Numbered from the stretch's first letter, positions 37,956 to 46,537 are shown. The stretch is DNA of 64,000 nt from Streptomyces barkulensis (GCF_002843305.1 NZ_PGSG01000041.1:30209-94208); one strand, 5' to 3'. The notes: generated from the letters alone by a model not told the origin. A program made the numbers and translations.

Positions 37956-38654
37956 ATGCACTCCCCCCGTCCCCGCGCCCACGCCCCCGTCCGCCTCCGG
38001 TGCCGCCGCGCCCGCCGTACGCTGGCCGCCGGTACGGCCGCCGCCGCCCTGGCGCTGGCGGCCGCTCCCGCCGCCGCGTCCGCCGCGTCCGCCGCGGAGG
38101 GCGGGGAAGGGAGCGGCGGGCCCGGCGCCGGCCAGGAGCTCACCCTCACCCCCGCCCGCGCGGGCGGAGACGGAGGAGGGGCCCTCGGCGTACGCGCCGT
38201 GTGCGAGGCGGGCGGCGCGGGCGGTGTCGTCTCCTCCCCCGCCTTCGAGCGGACCGTCGCGCTCGAACGCGCCGACGACCGTCCCGCCCTGGAGAGACAC
38301 GCCACCGCCCCGCTGCGGGAGGGGCTGGCCGTCGGCGGCAGCTATCCCGTGGTCGCGGTCTGCGGCACCGGGGAACTGCTGTCCGCCTCCTTCACGCACA
38401 CCGGCGTCGCCGCGGAAACCGGTGCCGGATCGTCCCCGGCGGCGGCCTTCGGCGGGGCGGCGGGGCCGGCCGGACTGACGGGGCTGGCAGGGCTGGCGGC
38501 CGGCGCGGTGCTCCTGCGCCACCGCGCCGGTGCCCTGTCCGCGGTACGCCGGCTGCGCCGGATCGGCGGCCTGCGGATCGGCGGCCGACGGATCGGCGGC
38601 CGACGGGCCGGTGCCCGGCGGATCAGCGGCCCGGGGATCAGCGGCCGGCCTTGA
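37956..38654 (+). CDS. Secreted, C-terminally anchored hypothetical protein
   Basis: 232 residues. ATG 37956 is chosen for GGAGG 8 nt upstream; GTG 37926 is in frame but lies before that site. Arg-rich start, then a long hydrophobic signal LAAGTAAAALALAAAPAAAS. The mature part has two cysteines (VRAVCEAGG, VVAVCGTGE) likely bonded, and ends with a hydrophobic segment (PAGLTGLAGLAAGAVLLRH) and a positive tail. The tail repeats RIGG/RRIGGRR units, so the DNA is repetitive (CGGATCGGCGGCC). This is a surface-anchored layout without LPXTG. Its 3' end overlaps the converging kinase gene by 17 bp. Function unknown. Confidence 0.65.
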   Translation: MHSPRPRAHAPVRLRCRRARRTLAAGTAAAALALAAAPAAASAASAAEGGEGSGGPGAGQELTLTPARAGGDGGGALGVRAVCEAGGAGGVVSSPAFERTVALERADDRPALERHATAPLREGLAVGGSYPVVAVCGTGELLSASFTHTGVAAETGAGSSPAAAFGGAAGPAGLTGLAGLAAGAVLLRHRAGALSAVRRLRRIGGLRIGGRRIGGRRAGARRISGPGISGRP

Positions 38655-40500
38655 TCCGGTCGTCCTGGAGGGATGTCAGCCGCAGGACGACCAGGATCGC
38701 CAGCACCGTGGCGGGCACGGTCAGGAAGTCGGCCATGACCGTGAGGGCCGCGCTGCCCTGTGCCTGGTCGACGGTCTCGGCGTCGTACCACGGCTCGTAG
38801 TTGAGGACCCCGACGACCATGCCGGCCAGCCACATCGTCCACCAGCCGTTGAGCAGGCCGCGGTTGCTGCTCCGGCGGGGGCCGTACCAGGTGGTACGGG
38901 TCGAGGTGGGGTCGCTGTGGTCGCAGACGTCGTTGATGATCTGCTTGGGCATGAAGAACCAGATCACCGGCACCAGCCAGGAGCCGATCGCCCACCCCCG
39001 GTGATAGCGGATCTGTCCGGGTGCGAACACCTCGGCGTTCGCCCGGACCCGCCAGAACCACACCAGCCACAGCACGATCACCGGCAACTGGAACAGGGCG
39101 GAGAGGGCCGCCATCACCTCGGTGGTGTCCCGCAGGGAGTCGTAGTCGAAGGCCGCGTACGCCAGGTAGCTGCCCTCGTTGAGTTCGTTCAGCTCGCCGT
39201 GGATCCGGAAGTCGAGCACGAGCTGCACCAGCGTGCACAGCAGCAGGGCGCTCAGCCCGGCGCTCAGCACGAGGGACAGCGTGCGCGCCGAGCGTGCGAC
39301 GTCGGGGCGCGCGGCGCCGCCGGGCGCGGGGTAGGGGGCGGTGACCGGGGGCGGGGGCGTGGAGTTCCACGGCCGGGGCGCCTGCTGCGCGTACGGCGCG
39401 GCGGCCGGTCCCGACGGATACGCGGGCTGGGGCGGCACGGTCGGCGGAACGGGCGTCGTGTACCCCGGGACGGCCCCCGGCACGGCCCCCGGCGCGAGTC
39501 CCATGTGCGGCGCGGGCGTGCCCGGTGAGACGGGCGGCGCGGACGGAGCCGAACCTGCCGCGGCCCCTGGCCGCGCGAGGGCGCTCGCCGCCGCTTCCGG
39601 GTCCTCGCTGTCCAGCAGCCGCACCGCGTGGCGGCCGAGCTGGGCCAGCACCTCGCCCGGCAGCCAGGTCCCGCCGGACGGCGTGTGCGCCGCGACACGG
39701 GCGGCCAGGGCTGCCAGGGAGGGCCGGCCGGCCGGGTCCTTGGCCAGGCAGTCCGCCACCAGTTCGCGCAGCGGCCCGGACAGGCCGGTCAGATCGGGCT
39801 CCTCCTCGGCGATGCGGAACAGCAGGGCGTGGAAGCCGCTGTCGGCGGTGCCGAACGGCATCCGCCCGGTGGCCGCGTAGGCGAGCACCGCGCCGAGGCA
39901 GAACACGTCGCCGGCCGGGGTGACCCGCTCACCGCGCACCTGCTCGGGCGACATGAAGCCCGGCGAGCCGATGACGGCTCCGGTCTGCGTCAGCCCGCTC
40001 CCGGTCACGGAGTCCAGGGCGCGGGCGATACCGAAGTCGATCACCTTCGGCCCGTCGATGGTGACCAGCACGTTCGAGGGCTTCAGATCGCGGTGCACCA
40101 ACTCCGCGCCGTGGATCGCGCGCAGCGCCTCGATCAGCCCGGCGGCCAGCGCGTACACCGAGTGCTCGGGCAGCGGCCCGTAGTCCTCGTCCACCACCTC
40201 CTGCAGCGACGGCCCGGCGATGTAGCCGGTGGCCACCCAGGGGGTCGCGGCCTCGGTGTCGGCGTCCAGCACCGGAGCCGTCCACTGGCCGCCGACCCGC
40301 CGCGCGGCGTTGACCTCCTTGGCGAAACGCTCGCGGAAGGAGGGCTGGCGGGCCAGCTCCTCCTGGACGACCTTCACCGCGACCGTACGGCCGCGTTCGG
40401 AACGCGCCAGGTAGACCCGGCCCATCCCGCCCGCACCCAGTCTGCCCAGCAACCTGTACGCGCCGATCCAGCGCGGGTCACCGTCCCCCAGTGGTTCCAT
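38638..40500 (-). CDS. Serine/threonine protein kinase fused to DUF4328 membrane domain
   Basis: 620 residues. ATG at 40500 has GGGGAGGAG 6-9 nt upstream; a GTG at 40524 would add 8 residues. N-terminal Hanks-type kinase: glycine loop LGAGGMGRVYLA, Lys43, HRDLKPSN (Asp138), DFG at 155-157, APE-like SPEQVRGE. Then a Pro/Ala/Gly/Tyr linker (about 330-420) and a DUF4328 module with four membrane helices including GWAIGSWLVPVIWFFMPKQI. The kinase is cytoplasmic and DUF4328 anchors it; there is no PASTA or other outside sensor. Target proteins unknown. It is convergent and overlapping with the secreted protein gene. Confidence 0.9.
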   Translation of the reverse strand: MEPLGDGDPRWIGAYRLLGRLGAGGMGRVYLARSERGRTVAVKVVQEELARQPSFRERFAKEVNAARRVGGQWTAPVLDADTEAATPWVATGYIAGPSLQEVVDEDYGPLPEHSVYALAAGLIEALRAIHGAELVHRDLKPSNVLVTIDGPKVIDFGIARALDSVTGSGLTQTGAVIGSPGFMSPEQVRGERVTPAGDVFCLGAVLAYAATGRMPFGTADSGFHALLFRIAEEEPDLTGLSGPLRELVADCLAKDPAGRPSLAALAARVAAHTPSGGTWLPGEVLAQLGRHAVRLLDSEDPEAAASALARPGAAAGSAPSAPPVSPGTPAPHMGLAPGAVPGAVPGYTTPVPPTVPPQPAYPSGPAAAPYAQQAPRPWNSTPPPPVTAPYPAPGGAARPDVARSARTLSLVLSAGLSALLLCTLVQLVLDFRIHGELNELNEGSYLAYAAFDYDSLRDTTEVMAALSALFQLPVIVLWLVWFWRVRANAEVFAPGQIRYHRGWAIGSWLVPVIWFFMPKQIINDVCDHSDPTSTRTTWYGPRRSSNRGLLNGWWTMWLAGMVVGVLNYEPWYDAETVDQAQGSAALTVMADFLTVPATVLAILVVLRLTSLQDDRIKAGR

Positions 40501-40605
40501 CGCGCGCGGCTCCTCCCCGTTCACCTCGTCCGTCGAGAATAGAGGTGCAAACGCACACCGGTGACGACGGCGACCGATCCGTGACCGGTTCCCCCGCGCC
40601 GGGAC

Positions 40606-40636
40606 CGGGTCCGGGACAGGGGCCGGCCCGGACCCG
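40606..40636 (-). terminator. Terminator after the NarL-type regulator
   Basis: CGGGTCCGGG (40606-40615) pairs with 40627-40636 across an 11-nt loop, directly abutting the stop codon of the minus-strand regulator gene. Confidence 0.6.
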
Positions 40637-41302
40637 TCAGCCTCCGGGGACGACGAGCCCCGACTCGTAGGCGAAGACGGCCGCCTGGGTGCGGTCGCGC
40701 AGCCCCAGCTTGACCAGCACCCGGCTGACGTGCGTCTTCACGGTGGACTCGGCGACGACGAGCCGGTCGGCGATCTCGCCGTTGGACAGGCCCCGGGCGA
40801 CGAGCGCGAGCACCTGCGTCTCGCGCTCGGTCAGATCCCCGATGCGCTCCCTGAAGGGGGTTCGCGGGCCGGCGGCGGCCGAGAGCCGGGAGAACTCCGC
40901 GATCAGCCGCCGGGTGACCGTCGGCGCGAGCAGCGCCTCGCCGGCCGCCACCGTCCGCACCCCGTCGGCCAGTTGGCCGGCGGAGGCGTCCTTGAGCAGG
41001 AAGCCGCTCGCCCCGGCGCGCAGCGCCTGGTAGACGTACTCGTCCAGGTCGTAGGTGGTCAGGATCAGCACTCTGGCGGCCGAGCCGGAGGCGCAGATCT
41101 CGCGGGTGGCCTCCAGCCCGTTGACCACGGGCATACGGATGTCCATCAGCACGACGTCCGGTTCCAGCCGGGCGACCGCCTCCACGGCCTCGCGCCCGTT
41201 GACCGCCTCGCCGACGACCTCCATGTCCGGCTGGGCGTTCAGCAGGACGGAGAAGCCCTCACGGACCATCATCTGGTCATCGGTGATCACCACCCGGATC
41301 AC
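40637..41302 (-). CDS. NarL/LuxR-family response regulator
   Basis: 221 residues. Receiver with Asp8/Asp9, phosphoacceptor Asp54 (VVLMDIRMPVVNG) and Lys in FLLKDAS. LuxR HTH: DLTERETQVLALVARGLSNG, then EIADRLVVAESTVKTHVSRV. Starts inside the stop of the kinase gene (4-bp overlap). Gene(s) controlled are not indicated; no transporter is adjacent. Confidence 0.94.
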   Translation of the reverse strand: MIRVVITDDQMMVREGFSVLLNAQPDMEVVGEAVNGREAVEAVARLEPDVVLMDIRMPVVNGLEATREICASGSAARVLILTTYDLDEYVYQALRAGASGFLLKDASAGQLADGVRTVAAGEALLAPTVTRRLIAEFSRLSAAAGPRTPFRERIGDLTERETQVLALVARGLSNGEIADRLVVAESTVKTHVSRVLVKLGLRDRTQAAVFAYESGLVVPGG

Positions 41303-42780
41303 GGCACGTCCTTCCGGGGACCGGCCCCCGGTGCGGCGTCCGGCGCGTTCTCCAGCGCGGCGTCCGGTGCGGAAGCCGGTGCGGAAGCCGATACGGCATC
41401 CGGTGCGGAATCCGGTGCGGCGTCCGGTGCGGCGTCCGGCTCCACCGGCAGGAACGCCTCCACCGCGAAGCCGCCGTCCTCGGTCTCCTCGGCCGTCAGC
41501 TCGCCCCCGAGCATCGCCGCGCGCTCCCGCATCCCCATCAGCCCGTGCCCGGACCCCTGGGACGCCTTCACCAGGCCGCCGGGCGGCCCGTTGACGATCC
41601 GCAGGCCGAGCCCGACCGGTACGTAGCCCAGCTCCACCCGGGCGCTCGCGCCGGGCGCGTGGCGCAGGGCGTTGCTCAGCGCCTCCTGCACGATGCGGTA
41701 CGCGGACAGCTCCACGCCCTGCGGCAGCGGCCGCTGCCTCCCGGTGGTCACCGACTCCACCTCCAGCCCGGCCCGGCGCACGTTCTCCAGCAGGTCACCG
41801 AGGTCGGCGAGGGTGGGCTGCGGCGCCTCGGGGCCCCAGTCGTCCAGGTCGCCCGGCAGGTCGGCGCGGACGACGCCCAGGACGCGGCGCAGCTCGGTCA
41901 GGGCCGTCACCGCGTTCTGGCGGATGCCGGCCAGCGCCGCCACCAGTTCCTCGGGCGGGTCCTGGACGCGGTAGGGGGCCGCCTCGGCCTGGATGGCGAC
42001 CACCGACATGTGGTGGGCCACCACGTCGTGCAGCTCGCGGGCGATGGTGGTGCGCTCCTCCAGCAGCGTGCGCCGGGACCGCTCCTCCTCCACCACCGCG
42101 ACCTGCTCGACGACCTGCCGCCGCGAGTCGCGCCAGCCGCGCACGGCGAGCAGCAGGGTGAGGGCGATCCCGGAGACCACCGCCATGGCGAAGGCGACCG
42201 GCGCGCCCCGATCGGGGTCCGTCGCGGCCGCGAGCCCGCCGGTCAGAGCGGTCAGCAGCCACATGTGGACCGCCACCCGGGGCCCGGTGCGGGCGGCGAC
42301 GACCAGCAGCACCACCAGATGCGCCACGGAGGAGGCGCCCGTCCAGGGCCAGGCGCTCCAGACGCCCGGGGCGACGGACGCCGTGAAGAACATGCCGCCG
42401 AGCGACAGCCAGAAGGCACCGATCGGCCGGAAGATCAGCACGACCAGCGGCACGCCGAGGAACAGCGCCCGGACCAAACTTCCGTCACTGGAGTAGGAGT
42501 TGACGACCTCGATGAACATCAGCAGCAGCGCCAGGCCCGCCAGGGCCAGGTGCGGCAGCCGGCGGGCCGGACCGCGCAGGGAGGCGGGCAGCAGACGCAG
42601 CAGGCGGTGATCCCCGGACAGCGGCGGCATCGGCCGGAAGGCGAAGGCTCCGGTCAGCAGGTCCGCGCGCAGGTCGTGCAGGGCGTCGCGGGCCATCCGC
42701 AGCTCGGCGGGCTGCCGGGAGCCGCCGGCCGCGGCCTTCGTAGCCGTCTTCGTCGCGGCGGTCTTCATGGTGTCGGTCAC
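41299..42780 (-). CDS. Sensor histidine kinase (HisKA_3)
   Basis: 493 residues. Lys/Ala/Thr-rich N-terminus, then four to five membrane helices (about 75-215) with short loops, a coiled linker (VVEQVAVVEEERSRRTLLEE), phosphoacceptor His251 in IARELHDVVAHHMSVVAIQA, and an HATPase_c domain with IVQEALSNALRHAPGA and GHGLMGMRERAAMLGG. The last ~50 residues are a repetitive Ala-Pro-Asp tail (PDAAPDAAPDSAPDAV) not part of the kinase fold. Operon with the regulator by 4-bp overlap. Confidence 0.93.
   Translation of the reverse strand: MTDTMKTAATKTATKAAAGGSRQPAELRMARDALHDLRADLLTGAFAFRPMPPLSGDHRLLRLLPASLRGPARRLPHLALAGLALLLMFIEVVNSYSSDGSLVRALFLGVPLVVLIFRPIGAFWLSLGGMFFTASVAPGVWSAWPWTGASSVAHLVVLLVVAARTGPRVAVHMWLLTALTGGLAAATDPDRGAPVAFAMAVVSGIALTLLLAVRGWRDSRRQVVEQVAVVEEERSRRTLLEERTTIARELHDVVAHHMSVVAIQAEAAPYRVQDPPEELVAALAGIRQNAVTALTELRRVLGVVRADLPGDLDDWGPEAPQPTLADLGDLLENVRRAGLEVESVTTGRQRPLPQGVELSAYRIVQEALSNALRHAPGASARVELGYVPVGLGLRIVNGPPGGLVKASQGSGHGLMGMRERAAMLGGELTAEETEDGGFAVEAFLPVEPDAAPDAAPDSAPDAVSASAPASAPDAALENAPDAAPGAGPRKDVP
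41334..41436. repeat. 12-bp degenerate repeats in the kinase 3' end
   Basis: Many imperfect copies of GCGTCCGGTGCG / GCATCCGGTGCG, coding (on the minus strand) the APDA-type repeats at the C-terminus of the kinase. A region prone to slippage length change. Confidence 0.75.
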
Positions 42781-42854
42781 GGTGACGACACTAGGGACCG
42801 CGGGCGCCGGGGTCGTCCGCCCGCGGTCGCATCCTTCCGGGTCCGTCTCAGGTA

Positions 42855-43634
42855 CTACACGCCCAGGTGCCTCACGCCCGCGTACCGCACCAACTCCCGT
42901 GCCGACAGCGCGAAGGCCGCCGTGCCCGGGGTGACGGGCGCGTAGTGGCCGGTGCCGGGCAGTTCGGTGAGCCGGGCGGCCGGCCGGGCCGCGGCGTAGC
43001 GGCGGGACAGCTCGACGGGCACGTCCGCGTCCTCGGTGCCGTGCAGCAGCACCACGGGAGCCACCCCGGGGTCCGGCGCCGGCAGCAGCATCGGGTCCGC
43101 TTCGGGCAGCCGGGCCGCCAGGTGCTCCTCACCGCCCAGCAGCTCGGCCACCGCGCCGCCGCTCAGACCCAGTTCATGGGCGCGGGCGAGGTCGGCGACC
43201 GGGGCGACGGCGACCACCGGGCACCGTGCCAGGCCCCGGGAGGCCGCCCACAGGGCGAGGTGGCCGCCCGCCGAGTGCCCGGCCAGCGCCCGCAACTCCC
43301 CCACCCCGCGCAGATGCCCCAGGGCGGTGCCGACGTCGTCGAAGGTGCCCGGCCGGCCGCCGCCCCCGCCGACGCGCCGGTACTCCACCAGCGCCACCCG
43401 CAGCCCGTACCCGCCGGCCAGCTCGGCGGCGAGCGGGGACAGATGGGCGCGGTCGTACGCCTCCCGCCAGAAGCCGCCGTGCAGAACGGCCACCAGGGGT
43501 GCGCCGGGCGGGCCGTACAGGTCGATCACCTGCGAGGGGTGGGGGCCGTAGCGCTCGCCGGCGGACGGCGCCACCGGGGCCAGGCCCAGCAGCGCCGCCT
43601 CCTCCGCCCCGCCCGCGGACGCCGTCTCAGGCAT
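42855..43634 (-). CDS. Alpha/beta hydrolase, probable kynurenine formamidase
   Basis: 259 residues. Oxyanion motif HGGFW (residues 52-56) as in kynurenine formamidases of the alpha/beta type, nucleophile Ser121 in LAGHSAGGHLALW, Asp in HGTEDADVPVELS, His in GTGHYAPVTP. Being last in an operon with tryptophan dioxygenase and kynureninase, it most likely hydrolyses N-formylkynurenine to kynurenine + formate, completing the path to anthranilate. It is unrelated to the metal-dependent KynB. Start overlaps the kynureninase stop by 8 bp. Assignment by context plus motifs. Confidence 0.82.
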   Translation of the reverse strand: MPETASAGGAEEAALLGLAPVAPSAGERYGPHPSQVIDLYGPPGAPLVAVLHGGFWREAYDRAHLSPLAAELAGGYGLRVALVEYRRVGGGGGRPGTFDDVGTALGHLRGVGELRALAGHSAGGHLALWAASRGLARCPVVAVAPVADLARAHELGLSGGAVAELLGGEEHLAARLPEADPMLLPAPDPGVAPVVLLHGTEDADVPVELSRRYAAARPAARLTELPGTGHYAPVTPGTAAFALSARELVRYAGVRHLGV

Positions 43635-44937
43635 CGCGCTCCGCCAGCACCTCGCCCAGGACCCGGGCGGCCAGCTCCGCGTCGGCGAAGGACGTGTACA
43701 GCGGGGTGAAGCCGAAGCGCAGCACGTCCGGGCGGCGGAAGTCGCCCACCACGCCGCGCGCGACCAGCTCCGCCATCACCTCACCGGCGTCCGCGCAGCG
43801 CAGCGCGATCTGGCTGCCGCGCCGGGCGTGCTCGGCCGGGGTCACGGACTCCACTCGCCCGGCGGGCACACAGCTCTCCACACAGCGCAGGAAGAAGTCC
43901 GTCAGGGCCAGGCTCTTGGCGCGTACGGCCGCCACGTCCACCCCGTCCCAGACCTTCAGCGCCTCCTCCAGCGCCAGCATGGACAGAATGTCCGGCGTAC
44001 CGACCCGGCCGCGCAGTGCGCCGTCGGCGGGCTCGTACTCCGGGGTCATGCCGAACGGGTCGGCGTGCGAGTGCCAGCCGGGCAGCGGGGAGTCGAAACG
44101 CGGCTGGAGACCACCGCGGACGTAGAGGTACGCCGGGGCGCCGGGGCCGCCGTTGAGGTACTTGTACGTGCAGCCGACGGCCAGGTCCACGCCGTGCTCG
44201 TCCAGCCCCACCGGGAGGGCGCCCGCGCTGTGGCACAGGTCCCACACCGTGTACGCCCCCGCCTCATGGGCGGCGGCGGTGATGCCGGGCAGGTCGTGGA
44301 GTTCGCCGGTGCGGTAGTCGACGTGGTTGACCAGCACGGCGGCGGTGCGCGGGCCCACCGAGCCGGGGATGCCCCCGGCCGGGATCGCGCGGACCGCGGC
44401 GCCGGTCAGCCGGGCCGCGGAGGCGGCGATGTAGCCGTCGGTGGGGAAGGTGGTGGCGTCCACCAGCAGATCGGTGCGGGCCGGATTGTCCTCGCGGGCC
44501 ATCCGGATCGCGGCGACCACCGCCTTGAGGACGTTGACGCTGGTGGAGTCGCCCGCCACGATCTGGCCGGGCGCGGCGCCGACGATCGGGGCGATCAGAT
44601 CGCCGACCCGCTCGGGCGCGGTCCACCAGCCGGACTCGGTCCAGGACCGGATCCGCAGCCGCCCCCACTCGCGCTCCACCACCTCGGCGACGCGGGCGGG
44701 CACGGAACGGGGCAGCGCGCCCAGGGAGTTGCCGTCGAGGTAGACGACGCGCTCGCCCTTCTCGTCCTCCAGGACGAAGGCGTCGCGCCGGCCGGCCAGG
44801 CCGTCGGCGGCGTCGAGCCTCGCGGCCTCCTCGCGCAGGGCCGTGTTCCCGGGGACGTTCCCGGGGGTGTTCCCGGCTGCGTTCTCGGAGGCGTTCTCGG
44901 AGGCGTTCTCGGAGGCGTTCTCGGTTGCTTCAGACAT
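43627..44937 (-). CDS. kynU: Kynureninase
   Basis: 436-residue PLP enzyme splitting kynurenine into anthranilate + alanine. PLP lysine is Lys259 in GCTYKYLNGGPGAPAYLYV; substrate loop DGNSLGALPRSVP; PLP phosphate site GDSTSVNVLKAV. ATG at 44937 lies inside the dioxygenase gene end (8-bp overlap). The first ~32 residues are a low-complexity extension with ASEN repeats (MSEATENASENASEN...) coded by 12-bp repeats; the normal enzyme begins at about REEAARLDAADGL. Second gene of the kyn operon. Confidence 0.95.
   Translation of the reverse strand: MSEATENASENASENASENAAGNTPGNVPGNTALREEAARLDAADGLAGRRDAFVLEDEKGERVVYLDGNSLGALPRSVPARVAEVVEREWGRLRIRSWTESGWWTAPERVGDLIAPIVGAAPGQIVAGDSTSVNVLKAVVAAIRMAREDNPARTDLLVDATTFPTDGYIAASAARLTGAAVRAIPAGGIPGSVGPRTAAVLVNHVDYRTGELHDLPGITAAAHEAGAYTVWDLCHSAGALPVGLDEHGVDLAVGCTYKYLNGGPGAPAYLYVRGGLQPRFDSPLPGWHSHADPFGMTPEYEPADGALRGRVGTPDILSMLALEEALKVWDGVDVAAVRAKSLALTDFFLRCVESCVPAGRVESVTPAEHARRGSQIALRCADAGEVMAELVARGVVGDFRRPDVLRFGFTPLYTSFADAELAARVLGEVLAERDA
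44881..44928. repeat. 12-bp tandem repeat at the kynureninase N-terminus
   Basis: Three perfect copies of GTTCTCGGAGGC (44881-44916) and a fourth diverged copy (44917-44928); in the minus-strand gene these code ASEN repeats. Confidence 0.9.
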
Positions 44938-45823
44938 AGCTGCGGGCCGTCCAGAGCTCGGGGAAGACGTTCTTGCGGGCGCGCTTCTCCAGCCAGGCCA
45001 CACCCGCGGAACCACCGGTGCCCTGCTTGGAGCCCATCGCGCGGCGGGTGGCCACCAGATGGTCGTTGCGCCAGCGCCAGACCTGCTCGGCCACCTCGGT
45101 CAGCGCCTCGCCCAGGCGCAGCAGCTCGCTGCCCGGGTCGCCGGAGTAGATCCGCGCCCAGACCTGCTCGACCCGCGGATGGGGCTCGTACCGCTGCGAG
45201 ACGTCCCGGCCGGTGACCTCCTCGGGGATGTCCTCGCCGCGGCGGGCGAGATGGCGCAGCACCTCGTCGTACAGGCTCGGCTCGTGCAGCGCCTTCTCCA
45301 GCTCGTCGTACACGCGCGGCGCGCCGCGGTGCGGGACGAGCATGGACGCGGACTTCTCCCCGAGCATGAACTCCATGCGCCGGTACATCGCGGACTGGAA
45401 GCCGGACCCCTCGCCGAGGGCGCCGCGGTAGGCGTTGAACTGCGCCGGGGTGAGGTGGGCCAGGGGCTCCCAGGAGGCGTTGAGCGAGAGCATCTCGTAC
45501 ACCGAGCGCTTGAGCGCCTCCAGCGCGGTGCGCGGGTCGTCCGCGCGCAGCGCCCGGGAGGCGACCGTCCACTCGTGGACGACGACGGTGAACCACAGCT
45601 CCATCACCTGTGTGGTCACCAGGAAGGACATCTCTCCGGGGTCGTCGGAGAGGGGGTGCTGGAGGTGGGTGAGGACGTCCGCCCTGACGTAGTCCTCGTA
45701 CGGTGTGGTGCCCGCGAAGTCGAGGTTCGGGTTCTCCGAACCGTTCTCGGCCCCGGGGCCGGTGCCGGACTGCGCTCCGGCCGGCTGTGACGTCCTGGAC
45801 GGCTCTGACGACTCTGACGGCAT
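44930..45823 (-). CDS. kynA: Tryptophan 2,3-dioxygenase
   Basis: 297-residue heme enzyme opening the tryptophan indole ring to N-formylkynurenine. Axial heme ligand His255 in WRWRNDHLVATRRAMG; SKQGTGGSAG loop; N-terminal FLVTTQVMELWF substrate helix. The first ~30 residues are Ser/Gly/Glu-rich and variable. First gene of the operon TDO-kynureninase-hydrolase with 8-bp overlaps between genes. Products can feed antibiotic precursors or anthranilate recycling; no such cluster is visible here. Confidence 0.95.
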   Translation of the reverse strand: MPSESSEPSRTSQPAGAQSGTGPGAENGSENPNLDFAGTTPYEDYVRADVLTHLQHPLSDDPGEMSFLVTTQVMELWFTVVVHEWTVASRALRADDPRTALEALKRSVYEMLSLNASWEPLAHLTPAQFNAYRGALGEGSGFQSAMYRRMEFMLGEKSASMLVPHRGAPRVYDELEKALHEPSLYDEVLRHLARRGEDIPEEVTGRDVSQRYEPHPRVEQVWARIYSGDPGSELLRLGEALTEVAEQVWRWRNDHLVATRRAMGSKQGTGGSAGVAWLEKRARKNVFPELWTARSYV

Positions 45824-45949
45824 GGCTGTTCTCTGTTCTCCTCGCGCGCTCGCCCGGGGTCGCCGGGCCTTCTCCGCAGATCATCGGTTCGGGACCCGGC
45901 GACGGCAAGGGCCGGTCGGGAGGGATCTCCCGTCAGAGGGTGTCTCCCG

Positions 45950-46363
45950 TCAGGAGAGCGTCGCCGCCGCGGTGGGCGAGCTCTCCTTCAGGAAGGTGGT
46001 GCAGCGCTCGTACTCCTCCTGCTCCCCGATGGCCTGGGCGGCGCGGGCGAGAGCGTGCAGAGCGCGCAGGAAGCCCCGGTTCGGCTCGTGCTCGAACGGG
46101 ACCGGGCCGTGCCCCTTCCAGCCACTGCGGCGCAGGGCGTCCAGACCGCGGTGGTAGCCGGTGCGGGCGTACGCGTACGACTCGACCGTGCGCCCGGCCG
46201 TGAAGGCGTCGTCCGCGAGCTGTGCCCAGGCCAGGGAGGAGGTCGGGTGCTTCGCGGCGACCTCGGCGGGCGAGGTGCCCGAGGCGAGCAGCTCACGCGG
46301 CTCGGGATCGTCGGGAAGGTGGGTCGGGGGCGGTCCCCCGAGCAGGTTCTCGTGAATGGCCAT
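45950..46363 (-). CDS. DUF3151 family protein
   Basis: 137 residues, all-helical, cytoplasmic. Conserved start AIHENLLGGPPPTHLPDDPE and TPR-like text (PTSSLAWAQLADDAFTAG, VESYAYARTGYHRGLDALRR, FLRALHALARAAQAIGE). Actinobacterial family of unknown function, often next to fba as here. ATG 46363 is preferred to the in-frame GTG at 46378 because family members begin at the AIHENLLGG motif. Confidence 0.88.
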   Translation of the reverse strand: MAIHENLLGGPPPTHLPDDPEPRELLASGTSPAEVAAKHPTSSLAWAQLADDAFTAGRTVESYAYARTGYHRGLDALRRSGWKGHGPVPFEHEPNRGFLRALHALARAAQAIGEQEEYERCTTFLKESSPTAAATLS

Positions 46364-46456
46364 GGCCCCAGTCTGCACGCTCGCCGCCGGTGTGCGGAGG
46401 GCGGCGTGCGGTACGGAGGCGGTGCGGAGGGCGGCGTGCGGAGGGCGGTACGCGGC

Positions 46457-46537
46457 GAGCCCGGTGCCCGGCGGATGCCGGGCACCGGGCTCGTGTCCGT
46501 CCGCGTCCCCCGCCCGGGCCCGGGCGGGGGACGCGGA
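46457..46537 (-). terminator. Two stacked hairpins after fba
   Basis: Hairpin 1 has 16-bp arms 46457-46472 and 46477-46492 with loop GGAT. Hairpin 2 is a 38-bp perfect palindrome (arms 46500-46518 and 46519-46537), starting TCCGCGTCCCCCGCCCGG. Both are perfect and lie 50-130 bp past the fba stop. Direct repeats of GTGCGGAGGGCGGCGTGCGG occur just beyond (46396-46445). Confidence 0.8.
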
